From Casuarina equisetifolia (Eukaryota; Streptophyta; Magnoliopsida; Fagales; Casuarinaceae): a DNA stretch of 64,000 nt. The stretch covers positions 13,791,884 through 13,855,883 of the forward strand of contig CM052356.1 of assembly GCA_028551475.1 (NCBI GenBank). The letters run 5' to 3'. This document shows positions 23,360-35,100 of the stretch, one piece after another. The notes beneath the pieces were generated by a model. That model made no database searches, had not been told where the DNA came from, and saw nothing but the letters and a program-made list of their open reading frames with translations. Position 1 is the first letter of the stretch. Each line of letters begins with the position of its first letter. Both the position numbers and the translations under genes were made by a program.

Positions 23360-24102
23360 TGATGCAAATGTTATGGTGGGCTTGAGCGAGCTCGGGTTAA
23401 GAAAATAGGTAAAAATTTTTTTTTTTTTGGTGTTTTAGGGTTTTATGTGGGAAAGTGAGTGTTTGTAGGGAGGAAGAAGGAAAAACGAAAATATGAAGAA
23501 CAAAAAAAAAAAAAGATAGATGCCAATAAACTCCAAGACGTAAAGGCAACGCCACAGTCAAGGAGCACCAGTCAAGGACCACCACCAATCCCTGGCAAGA
23601 ATGGATAAAGGATGCAAAAGTTGATCACACAACTTGGGGTTTCTATTCTCTGGAAAATAACTCTCTTACAACTGAAACAATGCTCCCTTTAAATAGGCAG
23701 CTAAACCTAATTCTAGAAGGATCCTGATAAATCAAGAATCCCTATAATTAAGAAGTCTTAACAAATCTGGATTCTGATAAATAAGGAATCCTAAACAAAT
23801 CAAAAATTTGACAAGTATGGAAACCTAGATAAATCAAGACCTAGACAATTATGAAAAACCAAATAAAAGGAAATATTCTCAAACAATAAAGTAAACCTAA
23901 GAAATTAAGTACTCAACAATTATTTAGGAAACCCCCCATATTAAAGCCTGCAGAGATGATATAGAATATTCTTGGGCTGCTTCTTCAACCTTGGCCTTCT
24001 TGGACCCATTGGATTATATTGTGACCCAAGCAAGTATGAATTGTCAAACTTAACATATGGGCTGGGCTAAGAGATTGGGCTGACGTAGTTGCTCCCGCGT
24101 CA
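23360..24102 (-). repeat. Element B 5' LTR
   Basis: 743 bp, TG to CA on the minus strand (TGACGCGGGAGCAAC to TTTGCATCA). Its body matches the LTRs at 17083-17623 and 30893-31651. It includes a T-run near 23417-23429. Confidence 0.85.
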
Positions 24103-24151
24103 GTTGGTTTGGCTGAGCTAGCTGCACCAACTGCTCGAGATGATAGAGATG

Positions 24152-24355
24152 CTAATGCCTACGGGGAAGGTACCACTTGTTCTCAGCTAAGCTACTGGAT
24201 TCCCTGCTTTTAGTCGTCCCTAGGCGCTCACGTTTTTTGTCTGGGTGGAAGCCTGGCGGCGGGGCTTGCTTAACCGGATACACGGAATTGGGATCTCTCC
24301 CGCTGATTTCACAGCATTCCTTGAAACTTTGTTTCCATTCCGAAGAGAGAGGCAA
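24152..24355 (-). other. Short open frame of unknown origin in the organelle-like block
   Basis: A 67-codon frame reads SSEWKQSFKECCEISGRDP followed by a P-rich stretch and a basic tail. Composition is protein-like, and it lies in the organelle-derived block, so it may be part of a mitochondrial reading frame. I do not recognise the family. Confidence 0.25.
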
Positions 24356-24966
24356 ACAAACTAACTACCGTCTTCCCTACCTTCACTCACTCTTTTAAAG
24401 ACGGAGAAAGAAAGCATAGGATCATCTCTCCATATACTCAATCGTTTATTAAATTAATGAAATTAAATTCAATATTTTTAAATTCAATAAATAATATTTT
24501 CTATTTTGATTTTGAGTATTAGCAGTGTGTTCATGGTCACTCCAAACATAAGATTTATGGACATCGACCTCCAGATTTTTCCCGATGGATGCCGTTGATG
24601 AATAAGAAATCCAATCCCCTTTTTCAGCTGATATTTGACCTCCTTTTCCAGTCGAGGCAAACTCTGAATACTAGATATGACCTAAAAATAACAAGGGTCA
24701 AGGTCGGGACCAACATCCAGCCGAATGAGGGCAGCCTTTAGAAGCAAGAGGTTGGGAAACCAAGAGAACGCTTCGCGTTTTCTTATCTTCTTCCCGCCCG
24801 TTTGAGTAGGAGTAGCACTAAAAGAGGGATTAGGTTGGACGGATAACTGTGTTACCAGATGAGCTGCTTTGCTAGACTTGTCTAAAGTGGAATTCTCGAT
24901 AAATCTACGAGAAATCTCATTCAATTAGATAGGGTAGATTAAAAAAAATGAGACACCGAAAGAATT

Positions 24967-25099
24967 GGGGCTGGGCCACACACGTGCTGCAATGGCAATT
25001 ACAATGGGAAGCAAGGCTGTAAGGCGGAGCAAATCCGGAAAGATTACCTCAGTTCGGATTGTTCTCTGCAACTCGGGAACATGAAGTTGGAATCGCTAG
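24967..25099 (+). rRNA. rrn18: Mitochondrial rrn18 fragment (3' part), nuclear copy
   Basis: GGGCCACACACGTGC, AATGGCAATTACAATGGGAA and TTCTCTGCAACTCGGGAACA are the plant mitochondrial small-subunit rRNA version of the region around the GAATCGCTAG helix; the plastid version differs here. About 130 bp with a few substitutions (GTGCTGCAATGG for GTGCTACAATGG). It ends at GAATCGCTAGACC where identity breaks. Fragment only, not functional. Confidence 0.88.
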
Positions 25100-25564
25100 A
25101 CCGCTTGATTGTCTCGGCCGTGGACGCGCTGCTCGACCTAAGCCGGGTAGGTGGCTTAACACCTGGCTAAGTTTCCCGAGGACGGAGGCTTTACTTGGCT
25201 CCTTAGGTGTTAAGATACGTTTCCATGATTGTTTAATTATGGCTGACTTATATTGATATCATTGCCGGTCGAAGAGTCTCCAATTTGACACGTAAGCGGT
25301 AAATCCAGGGGTTTAGTTTATCAGTCGATTGCGAAAGCCCCACCCATCAAGCAAGAAAGAAGGGGCTCTTCCCACGGACCATTGACTCTTTTTTATTATC
25401 GTAAATCGAGGATATTTGAGATTTTTTGCTTATATGAGTTTTTTCAATACTACAATGCTGGGATTAGTAACTAGTTCTAATTTGAGACAAATTTATATTT
25501 TTTTGGGGCTTTTTCAATAGGCTATGAAGAATATCCCAAACCTGGTGACTATCAAACTAGACGG

Positions 25565-25632
25565 CACCCAGCAGCCGCGGTAAGACTAGTGTTCTTCGGA
25601 ATGACTGGGCGTAAAGGGCACGTAGGCGGTGA
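25565..25632 (+). rRNA. rrn18: Mitochondrial rrn18 fragment (530-loop region), nuclear copy
   Basis: CAGCAGCCGCGGTAAGAC followed by TTCTTCGGAATGACTGGGCG and AAAGGGCACGTAGGCGGTGA match the conserved 530 loop of plant mitochondrial 18S rRNA. A short G-rich stretch normally found after GTAAGAC is missing. In an intact gene this part lies well upstream of the fragment at 24967, but here it lies downstream, so the block is rearranged. Confidence 0.88.
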
Positions 25633-25863
25633 CTTCTCAATAGACTGCCTCCTTTCTCAAGAAAGCATAGCCATCCCCTAAAGCTTACTCGAAAGCAAGC
25701 GCTATGATCAGTGGCCTATTTACCGAATCATGATTCTTTTTGAGTCCTATTTTTGCAAACGATTAAGACGGTGCTGATTCCGTAGATTTCGCTTTATTTA
25801 TTATCATTTAGTTTAATTTTAATTTAAGTTTATGAAATTTGAATAAAATAAAATAAGGTTTTT

Positions 25864-25950
25864 ATGCCGCGTTACAGCGGGCCTCGTTTTAAAAAGATAC
25901 GCCGTCTGGGGGCTTTGCCGGGACTAACCAGTAAAAGGGCTAGGACCAAC
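25864..25950 (+). pseudogene. rps4: Plastid rps4 N-terminal fragment
   Basis: Starts [20 protein letters not shown] and continues LTSKRA, the N-terminus of plastid ribosomal protein S4 with few changes. Similarity ends after about 29 codons and the frame then runs into unrelated sequence. An AT-rich stretch before the ATG looks plastid-like. It lacks the RNA-binding core and is not a functional gene. Confidence 0.85.
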
Positions 25951-26168
25951 ACCATTCGAAGGTGGGTGGCCCGCCCCGCCTAAAACAGTCATGTTTGACT
26001 GGCTTACACACATTCGCTCACTTAGGCCCTAAGAGTGTCTTGTAAACCAATTTTTCGATCTGGAGATCCCAGCAAGGCTGCCGGAGACATCACAAAGCCA
26101 GGGATGTCTCTTGCAGAAAGATCGATTCTTTGGGATCCTTCCTTTCTTCAACCGGAACTCACAGAGAT

Positions 26169-26222
26169 AGAATCAGACTCAATAGTTACCTATCTAGAAT
26201 CAGACTCAATAGTTACCTATCT
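26169..26222. repeat. 27-bp perfect tandem duplication
   Basis: Two identical 27-bp copies in direct tandem (26169-26195, 26196-26222), each starting AGAATCAGACTC. Short direct duplications are common in plant mitochondrial spacers. Confidence 0.9.
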
Positions 26223-26705
26223 ATCGATGACATTTCCCGTTTTGTACTCCTCCTAACAAAACCTACCTTTTGACCGTTCTTGAAAGGAAGGGCTGTGGGT
26301 GAGGGATAGCTCGACAACAGCCCAGAGTGCTCCTTGTTCAACAGTTCAGAGCTTCCTTTGATAGAAGGACTCGGGCTTCCACTTATAAGGAAGAATACAT
26401 TGGGTCATTCGCTCACTCCCTCGTATGCGCCTATTCCCTTAGGCGAGTGAAAGGGCGAAGGTGGAAGAGATAGACCTCTTTCGCTTAGTCGGGTTACGGG
26501 CGTTTGTGAAGGTGTAACGCTGTGGACATACGATAGCCATGTCTCCAGAGATAAAATAAAAAAATAAAAAAAGTAAACAAACCCAAGTAAATCATAGAGG
26601 AGAACCCGAGAGAGTCCCATAGGATTGCTTCTGCTGTTGATAAGAAAAGAAGACCGGTGCTTTAGGTTATGAAACTAAGGCCACTTACTTGATGATTATT
26701 TTGAA

Positions 26706-26766
26706 CCTCACCAACTAGCTAATCAGACGCGAGTCCCTCCTCAGGCGGATTCCTCCTTTTGCTCCT
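26706..26766 (-). rRNA. rrn16: Plastid rrn16 fragment, nuclear copy
   Basis: On the minus strand it reads AGGAGGAATCCGCC, then GACTCGCGTCTGATTAGCTA and GTTGGTGAGG, the plastid 16S rRNA region just before the 5' domain central helix. About 60 bp with small changes. Identity stops on both sides. Confidence 0.8.
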
Positions 26767-28140
26767 CGAGATCTGAGAATTGATAGGTATTGTCCATATA
26801 ATGAAAGCAGATCCTGGTCCATGGAGTCCCAAGAAGTAAGAACTCCAACCTGTCCTCCCTTTCTATTTCTCGGCAAGCGGTTTCCTTTTGCACATTCATT
26901 AATTGAAAAAAAGGTAGCTTCCGCTTGCTTCCAAGCGGGAAAATGCCCAGTGGAGGGAACCTGTCGGGCTTTGGCGGTATATTTATCATGCACTTCTGGG
27001 ACCCTGTCGGGCGACACCGCCAAAGGCCGATCTATCTAATTCAAATATGAAAGAAAAAGGAAAACTATGCCTTCACCATATGAAATATGACCATTAGGTA
27101 ATAATAGCATGGCATTTTGAATTCGATATGAGAACAGAAAACATTTTATGTCAAAACAAATGCAGCCTTAATTTTTTTATGTGCCACATCACGAAAACTC
27201 AGGACTTAAGGAATCGAATAAGCAGCTAGACTTTGCCTGCTTTACTTACGGATAAGGAATTACCGGTCTGGGTGAGCGATCTTTGATGCTGAGGAAAGCG
27301 GGACTTTGTTCTTGGTGTTGTTGGACTAAACAGGAACCAGAGGAATCCACCGAAGAAGATCCTTCTCCTTCTCGAAGAAAAGGAGGATCCGGACAAATTG
27401 ACATCTTCAACCAACCTCCACCGTACGTACTTTTCGGTGCGGCCACTAAAGAATTGCTTATACACTAAACAGCTGCTTATATACGCGTCAATTGGGCTAG
27501 GCCCTTCCCATAGCGTCCCTTGCCAGATATTATCCTTTGGGTGTCGACTCGGTAGCTGTTCTCTCTTGTTAGGCAAAGCAGCCCTCCTTGTTCTGCCAAG
27601 GCGGGATGAGGCTGAGCCTAGTTAATTGAGTCGGTCCATGGATTTTCTTTCCTCTCCCACCAAATTGAGGCATAACCCGTGCTCAGGAATTTCACCTTCG
27701 TACACCTCGGATAGTTTCTTTCCATGCCATCCTTATTTTAATAGATGACTTAGGTTTATGTCAATTAAAAAGACATAAAAAAGATATTACAAACCTAGAC
27801 CCTGAAATTTCTTGTAGCGCAGTCGCTTGTAGGCGGGCTAAGAAGGAAGCGGGTGAAGCTTGAAGACAATTAAATTAAGAGAACGAGCGATAATTGCTGG
27901 ATTACACGAGATTACAGAGTATCCATTAGCCTCTGTACCAGTAGTGGGGTGGCTTGCTACTTTCAATCATAAAAGGAAAATTGAGCTTATAGATTGCCGG
28001 CTGCCGCCCCCTTATCCCGCAGAAAGCGAAGATCTGCAGGAGGATGATGATAGAGGAGGCTCGAGAGACCTGAGGTTCCTTGCAACAAGGATGGAGAATG
28101 AAGCAGGGGTTAGTCTAAGGGTCTTTCTCTTCACTTTTTA

Positions 28141-28413
<273 letters not shown>

Positions 28414-28838
28414 TTGTCACATCGTTGCACGACCTAAGCCGGCCGTGCTTAAATCTAAAAATAAAAATATATATTCTATAAATTACTACATAATGAAAAT
28501 TACCACATAATGAATATGAAAATGAAAAGAAATCAAGTTCAATGTTCTAGAGAAGATCTTACTAATAATAAAATAATAAATACGATGTGATTTCTCTTTA
28601 GGGTTTATTCAGGCTTTATGGGCTTTGTGTCCCACGCATCTAACCTGCTCGCGTGCTTCACCGGTTCCACCGAAAACTCTAATGGGTATTTCCGATGGCT
28701 ACCTGCGAGGTCAATTGTGCTAGCAGGAGGGCAATTCCTTTGGTGCCTAGAGGACGGGCCAGACGCAGCAGAGCGACGACCCGGAAGCGGCTTCCCTCCC
28801 GGCAGGGGGACAGGAGACGGCCATCTCGAGGCACATCA

Positions 28839-29036
<198 letters not shown>

Positions 29037-29086
29037 TTAGGAGGATTGTGCACTCGGCGTGAATGAAAGCGAGAGCATTGCCTTCT

Positions 29087-29636
29087 TGATGCGAATCTTG
29101 TGGTGGGCGTGAGCGGGTTAAGAAAATATGTAAAAGTTTTTTTTTTTTTTTTTTTTTTTGGATGTTTTGGTTTTTTTTTTTTTTTTTGGAAAAGTGAGTG
29201 TTTGGTAACAAAAAAATGAGAAAAAACGAAAATAAGAATAACAAAAATAAAATATAGATGCCAATAAACTCCAAGACGTAAAGGCAACGCCACCAGTCAA
29301 AGACCACCACAATTCCTGGTAAGAGTTGGATAAAGGATGAAAAGTTGATCACACAATTTTAGGGTTTCTATTATCTGAAAAATAACTTTACTTACAATTT
29401 AAACAATTAAGAAAAACCAAACAAAAAGAAATATTCTCAAACAGTAAAGTAAACCTAAGAAATTAAGAACTTAATAACTACTTAGGAAACCCTTTATAAA
29501 GACTGTAGAGATGCTATGGAATATTCTTGGACTGCTTTTCAATCTTAGCCTTCTTGGACTTACTGGATTATGTTGTGGACTCTTAATTCTTTGATATTGG
29601 AACTCGTAATATTGGACCTTAAGTGCATCCACATCA
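29087..29636 (-). repeat. 3' LTR of gypsy element D
   Basis: On the minus strand runs TGATGTGGATGCACTTAAGG to AAGATTCGCATCA and is preceded by the purine tract AAGAAGGGGAGAT. Body matches 30893-31651 with a large internal deletion. It contains two poly-T runs (about 29138-29190). Confidence 0.8.
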
Positions 29637-30429
29637 ATCTCCCCTTCTTGACAAAGATTTGTCCTCAAATATTAATTGCTGCTTTGGGTTTTATCGCTTC
29701 ATAAATCCACAATCTAAGTTTGTGCATACAAATCAATCTTTAACTCTGGCAGCCTACCCAAGTGTACAAATAAATGGCAAACTACTATGCTACTTGGATG
29801 GAAGTATACAACCTAAGCAACAATGTAATCCAAACAAGTAGTTAAAGTTATGGAATGTTTTTGCAGCACCTTCATTAATAGCATTGAAAAGTCTTGGTGA
29901 CTGTTGTTGACATGTCATCTTCTCATGATTTGATAATACAAACCCATAAAGGAAACCATTGTTCATGCTTAATGCCTCTAAATTCTTCAACTCTTGGATG
30001 AAACCTTGTAGTTCTTCTAATAGAATTTCTTCTATTGCCTTGTTTGGTAATATCTCGTGCTTCGGTATATCTGAACTTCTTGGATCTATCTATTTTTTAG
30101 GCATCACATCTTGCTCTAGAGGATCCAAGCACTTTGGATTTGCAATCATGGTTGTCGGTGCTCACTTTCAAAAGATTCAAACTTTCTAGGTCCACCTCCT
30201 TCTCTACCAACACCACTAGCTTTGGTAAATCCAAATCTTTTGGTTATACTTCTGTTGACGATGTTTCTTCTACTTGAACAACTTCTTTGGCTTTCTTCAA
30301 TGAAGCTTCTCTCTCATACCACCTTTCTATCCACATATCATAGTCTTCTTTGTCATAATTGTAGTTGTTCTGCTGTTGGTACCTAGAATATGAAAAAGCG
30401 CAATCTTTTTTTTAGTTGCATCGTGGGTC
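29637..30429 (-). pseudogene. Element D, 3' internal region (no pol)
   Basis: Between gag and the 3' LTR, where pol would be, lies a homologue of 9907-10606. On the minus strand near 30310-30345 it has the DYDMWIERWYEREA-like segment, and around 29935-29975 a SMNNGFLYGFVLSNHEK segment. No protease, RT or integrase motif is visible. The element is therefore a non-autonomous gypsy derivative that kept gag and a family-specific 3' region. Confidence 0.6.
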
Positions 30430-30890
30430 TTAGCTTTGGGATTTGTTCATCTTGTGCACATCAACCTGGTCTTGGTTGAAATCTTTAGGCAAAAAGCGCC
30501 TTTTGAGTAGCTTCTTTAGTTTCTCCCACAAATGGACCTTCTCCTTTTCATCTCGAACTCTTTGTTTCTTAATATTCTCCCACCACAAAGAAGCAAAGTA
30601 TTTGAGATGAAGAATAGCAACCTTATATTTCTTCCGATCACCATATGCTTGGAACTCAAACAACCCTTCAAGACGATATAGCCAATCAACAAAATCATTA
30701 GGATCAAGAGTACCTTTGAATTTTGGGATCTCAACATGTAAGCTACAATTATCGTCTGGCCTCCTCCTCCACTCTCTTTTATCTTGGTTGCCTTGGGCAC
30801 CTTTGCAAAAGCCTTTCAACTTCTTGAAGACGTCAGAAAGTTGCTTCTTTACCTCGCCTAACTCAAGTAACAACATTTTGTTTCCAACTT
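30430..30890 (-). pseudogene. Element D gag, N-terminal and capsid part
   Basis: An open run of about 150 codons shows a leucine-rich N-terminal helix (LLLELGEVKKQLSDVFKKL), then the capsid segment VEIPKFKGTLDPNDFVDWLY and YFASLWWENIKKQRVRDE, the signature of CRM-like Gag. It stops after RRFLPKDFNQDQ, so the C-terminal capsid and zinc knuckle are lost. Its 5' side is replaced by a plus-strand LTR at 30893. Confidence 0.8.
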
Positions 30891-30892
30891 CA

Positions 30893-31651
30893 TGATGCGG
30901 ATGCACTTAAGGCCCAATATTACGAGTTCCAATATCAAAGAATTAAGAGTTCACAACATAATCCAATGGATCCAGAAGGCCAAGGTTGAAGAAGCAGCCC
31001 AAGAATATTCCATAGCATCTTTGCAGGCTTTAATATGGGGGGTTTCTTAAATAATTGTTGAGTCCTTAATTTCTTAGGTTTAATTTATTGTTTGAGAATA
31101 TTTCCTTTTGTTTGGTTTTCTATAATTGTCTAGATTCCTTATTTATCTAGGTTTCCATACTTGTCAGATTTCTGATTTGTCTAGGATTCCTTATTTGTCA
31201 GAATCCAGATTTGTTAAGACTTTCTTAATTATAAGGATTCTTGATTTATCAGGATCCTTCTAGAATTAGGTTTTAAGGATTCCTGATTTACCAGGATCCT
31301 TCTAGAATTAGGTTTAGCTGCCTATTTAAAGGGAGCATTGTTTCAATTGTAAGGGAGTTGTTTTCCAGAGAATAGAAACCCCAAAGTTGTGTGATCAACT
31401 TTTGCATCCTTTATCCAATTCTTGCCAGGGATTGGTGGTGGAACACCTCCTTGACTGGTGGCGTTGCCTTTACGTCTTGGAGCTTGTTGACATCTATCCT
31501 TTTATTTTGATTATTCCTATTTTCATTTTTTTCTCCCTTCCTCCCTACCAAACACTCACTTTTTCCACAAAAAACCCAAAACACCAAAAAAACTATTTTT
31601 ACATATTTTCTAAACCCAAGCTCGCTCAAGCCCACCATAACATTCGTATCA
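30893..31651 (+). repeat. Complete gypsy LTR, plus orientation
   Basis: 759 bp from TGATGCGGATGCACTTAAGG to AACATTCGTATCA. It is inverted relative to the LTRs at 23360-24102 and 29087-29636. A TATA-type TATTTAAAGGGAGC is near 31323-31336, and a direct 45-bp-scale duplication (TTCTAGAATTAGGTTT, twice) lies at 31258-31317. The flanking 5-mers (CTTCA, GGGAC) do not match, so a simple solo insertion is not shown. Confidence 0.8.
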
Positions 31652-31686
31652 GGGACGCCTCGCGAGCCGGTTTCTAAAGATGAGGC

Positions 31687-32186
31687 NNNNNNNNNNNNNN
31701 NNNNNNNNNNNNNNNNNNNNNNNNNNNNNNNNNNNNNNNNNNNNNNNNNNNNNNNNNNNNNNNNNNNNNNNNNNNNNNNNNNNNNNNNNNNNNNNNNNNN
31801 NNNNNNNNNNNNNNNNNNNNNNNNNNNNNNNNNNNNNNNNNNNNNNNNNNNNNNNNNNNNNNNNNNNNNNNNNNNNNNNNNNNNNNNNNNNNNNNNNNNN
31901 NNNNNNNNNNNNNNNNNNNNNNNNNNNNNNNNNNNNNNNNNNNNNNNNNNNNNNNNNNNNNNNNNNNNNNNNNNNNNNNNNNNNNNNNNNNNNNNNNNNN
32001 NNNNNNNNNNNNNNNNNNNNNNNNNNNNNNNNNNNNNNNNNNNNNNNNNNNNNNNNNNNNNNNNNNNNNNNNNNNNNNNNNNNNNNNNNNNNNNNNNNNN
32101 NNNNNNNNNNNNNNNNNNNNNNNNNNNNNNNNNNNNNNNNNNNNNNNNNNNNNNNNNNNNNNNNNNNNNNNNNNNNNNNNNNNNNN
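31687..32186. other. Assembly gap, 500 N
   Basis: Exactly 500 undetermined bases, the usual size for a placeholder gap. It lies between gypsy LTR flank sequence and the 306-bp satellite array, so array length on this side is unknown. Confidence 0.99.
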
Positions 32187-35100
32187 CGCGTATTCGTCTC
32201 TTTGATGGTATTTTTATTTTTATCCATATTTATCTATTTTCTTAAAAATAAACAAAATAATTTTCCACCTTCTGGCATTTTCAGTTAATATTTTTTGCGA
32301 TTTAAAGAACCTCTAGGCTTGGGGATGGTTATACAGTGATATCAGTAGTTTTGAGCAAAAACGGGGGTATTCGTATTTTTTTGCCCCTGTCAACAAGGTC
32401 TTTTGTTTTCCTTCAAAATTGCCCTGGATCACGGTCCGTGCATTTTGATTAAAACAGTGAATGACATTTGCCGCGTATTCGTCTCTTTGATGGTATTTTT
32501 TATTTTTTTTTTCCATATTTATATATTTTCTTAAAAATAGACAAAATAATTTTCCATTTTCTGCCATTTTCAGTTAATATTTTTTACTATTTAAAGAACC
32601 TCTAGGCTTGGAGACGGTCAAACAGTGATTTCACCAGTTTTGAGCAAAAACGGAGGTATTCGTATTTTTTCGCCACTGATTGGACGATTTTGCCCCTGTC
32701 AACAAGGTCTTTTGTTTTCCTTCAAAATTGCCCTGGATCACGGTCCGTGCATTTTGACTAATGGAGTGAATGACATTTGCCACGTATTCGTTTCTTTGAT
32801 GGTGTTTTTTATTTTTTTCCATAGTAATATATTTTCTTAAAAATAGATAAAATAATTTTCCATTTTCTGCCATTTTCAGTTAATATTTTTTACCATTTAA
32901 AGAACCTCTAAGCTTGGGGACAGTCAGACAGTGATTTCATCAGTTTTGAGGAAAAACGAAGGTACTCGTATTTTTTCGCCACTAACTAAAGGGTTTTGCC
33001 CCTGTCAACAAGGTCTTTTGTTTTTGCTCAAAATTTCCATCAATCACAGTCCGTGTTCTAATTAAAATGGTGAATAACATTCGCTGTGTATTCATCTCTT
33101 TGATGGTATTTTTTATTCTTTTCAAATTTATTTATTTTCTTAGAGGGAGACAAAATAATTTTTCATTTTCTGCCATTTTTAGTTAATATTTTTTACTATT
33201 TAAAGAACCTCTAGGCTTGGAGATGGTCAAACAGTGATTTCACCAGTTTTGAGTAAAAACGAAGGTACTAGTATTTTTTCGCCACCGATTGGATGATTTT
33301 GCCTCTGTCAACAAGGTCTTTTGTTTTCCTTCAAAATTGCCTTGGGTCACCGCCCATGCATTTTGATTAAAACAATGAATGACTTTTGCCGCGTATTCAT
33401 CTCTTTGAAGGTATTTTTTATTTTTTATCCATATTTATTTAATTTCTTAAAAATAGAAAAAATAATTTTCCATTTTCTGCCATTTTTAGTTAATATTTTT
33501 TACTATTTAAAAAACCTCTAGGCTTGGAGACGGTCAAACAGTGATTTCACCAATTTTGAGCAAAAACATAGCTACTTGTATTTTTTCGTCATTAATTGGA
33601 CGATTTTGCCCCTGTCAACAAGGTCTTTTGTTTTCCCTAAAATTTGCTCTGGATCACCGTCCGTGCATACTAATTAAAACGGTGAATGACATTTGCCGCG
33701 TATTCGTCTCTTTGATGGTATTTTTTATTTTTATGCATATTTATCTATTTTCTTAAAAATAAACAAAATAATTTTCCACCTTCTGGCATTTTCAGTTAAT
33801 ATTTTTTCCGATTTAAAGAACCTCTAGGCTTGGAGACGGTCATACAGTGATATCAGTAGTTTTGAGCAAAAACGGGGGTATTCGTATTTTTTTGCCACTG
33901 ATTAGACGATTTTGCCCCTGTCAACAAGGTCTTTTGTTTTCCTTCGAAATTGCCTTGGATCACAGTCCGTGCATTTTGATTAAAACAGTGAATGACATTT
34001 GCCGCATATTCGTCTCTTTGATGGTATTTTTTATTTTTTATTTTTCCATATTTATATGTTTTCTAAAGAGTAGACAAAATAATTTTCCATTTTCTGCCAT
34101 TTTCAGTTAATATTTTTTACTATTTAAAGAACCTCTAGGCTTGGAGACGGTCAAACAGTGATTTCACCAGTTTTGAGCAAAAACGAAGGTATTCGTATTT
34201 TTTCGCCACTAATTGGACGATTTTGCCCCTGTCAACAAGGTCTTTTGTTTTCCCTAAAATTTGCTCTGGATCACCGTCTGTGCATTCTAATTAAAACGGT
34301 GAATGACATTTGCCGCGTATTCGTCTCTTTGATGGTATTTTTTATTTTTATCCATATTTATTTATTTTCTTAAAAATAAACAAAATAATTTTCCACCTTC
34401 TGGGATTTTCAGTTAATATTTTTTGCGATTTAAAGAACCTCTAGGCTTGGAGACGGTCATACAGTGATATCAGTAGTTTTGAGCAAAAACGGGGGTATTC
34501 GTATTTTTTCGCCACTGATTAGACGATTTTGCCCCTGTCAACAAGGTCTTTTGTTTTCCTTCAAAATTGCCCTGGATCGCGGTCCGTGCATTTTGATTAA
34601 AACAATGAATGACATTTGCCGCATATTCGTCTCTTTGATGGTATTTTTTATTTTTTATTTTTCCATATTTATATGTTTTCTAAAGAGTAGACAAAATAAT
34701 TTTCCATTTTCTGCCATTTTCAGTTAATATTTTTTACTATTTAAAGAACCTCTAGGCTTGGAGACAGTCAAATAGTGATTTCACCAGTTTTGAGCAAAAA
34801 CGGAGGTATTCGTATTTTTTCGCCACTAATTGGACGATTTTGCCCCTGTCAACAAGGTCTTTTGTTTTCCTTCAAAATTGCCCTGGATCACGGTCCGTGC
34901 ATTTTGACTAAAGGAGTGAATGACATTTGCCACGTATTCGTCTCTTTGATGGTATTTTTTATTTTTTTCCATATTTATATATTTTCTTAAAAATAGACAA
35001 AATAATTTTCCATTTTCTAGCATTTTCAGTTAATATTTTTTACTATTTAAAGAACCTCTAAGCTTGGGGACAGTCAGACAGTGATTTCATCAGTTTTGAG

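Larger units (their letters stand above)
19108..24102 (-). mobile_element. Ty3/gypsy CRM-like element B, decayed, with 5' LTR
   Basis: A 5' LTR (23360-24102) is followed on the minus strand by a tRNA-Met-like primer site, gag, protease, RT, RNase H and integrase in gypsy order. Protein sequence is close to the intact element at 36602-42122 (shared EYGG, LLLGRPWQYDRDA and NKAAYRCNP segments), so it belongs to the same broad clade. Its integrase is cut short at EYGG near 19108, where a different LTR family begins, so no matching 3' LTR is present. Numerous stops and frameshifts. Confidence 0.85.

Noticed and set aside
25864..25950. rps4 as a functional transferred gene
   Set aside because: Only about 29 codons are kept, with no transit peptide and no continuation.
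26405..26620. A 71-codon minus-strand hydrophobic frame as a membrane protein
   Set aside because: Hydrophobicity comes from a short AT-rich run in organelle-type spacer; no supporting motif.
27226..27576. A 116-codon minus-strand frame as a gene
   Set aside because: R/S-rich, without family motifs and set within scrambled organellar DNA; probably chance.
31649..32288. Long open frames on both strands across the N-run
   Set aside because: They consist almost wholly of undetermined residues through the assembly gap.
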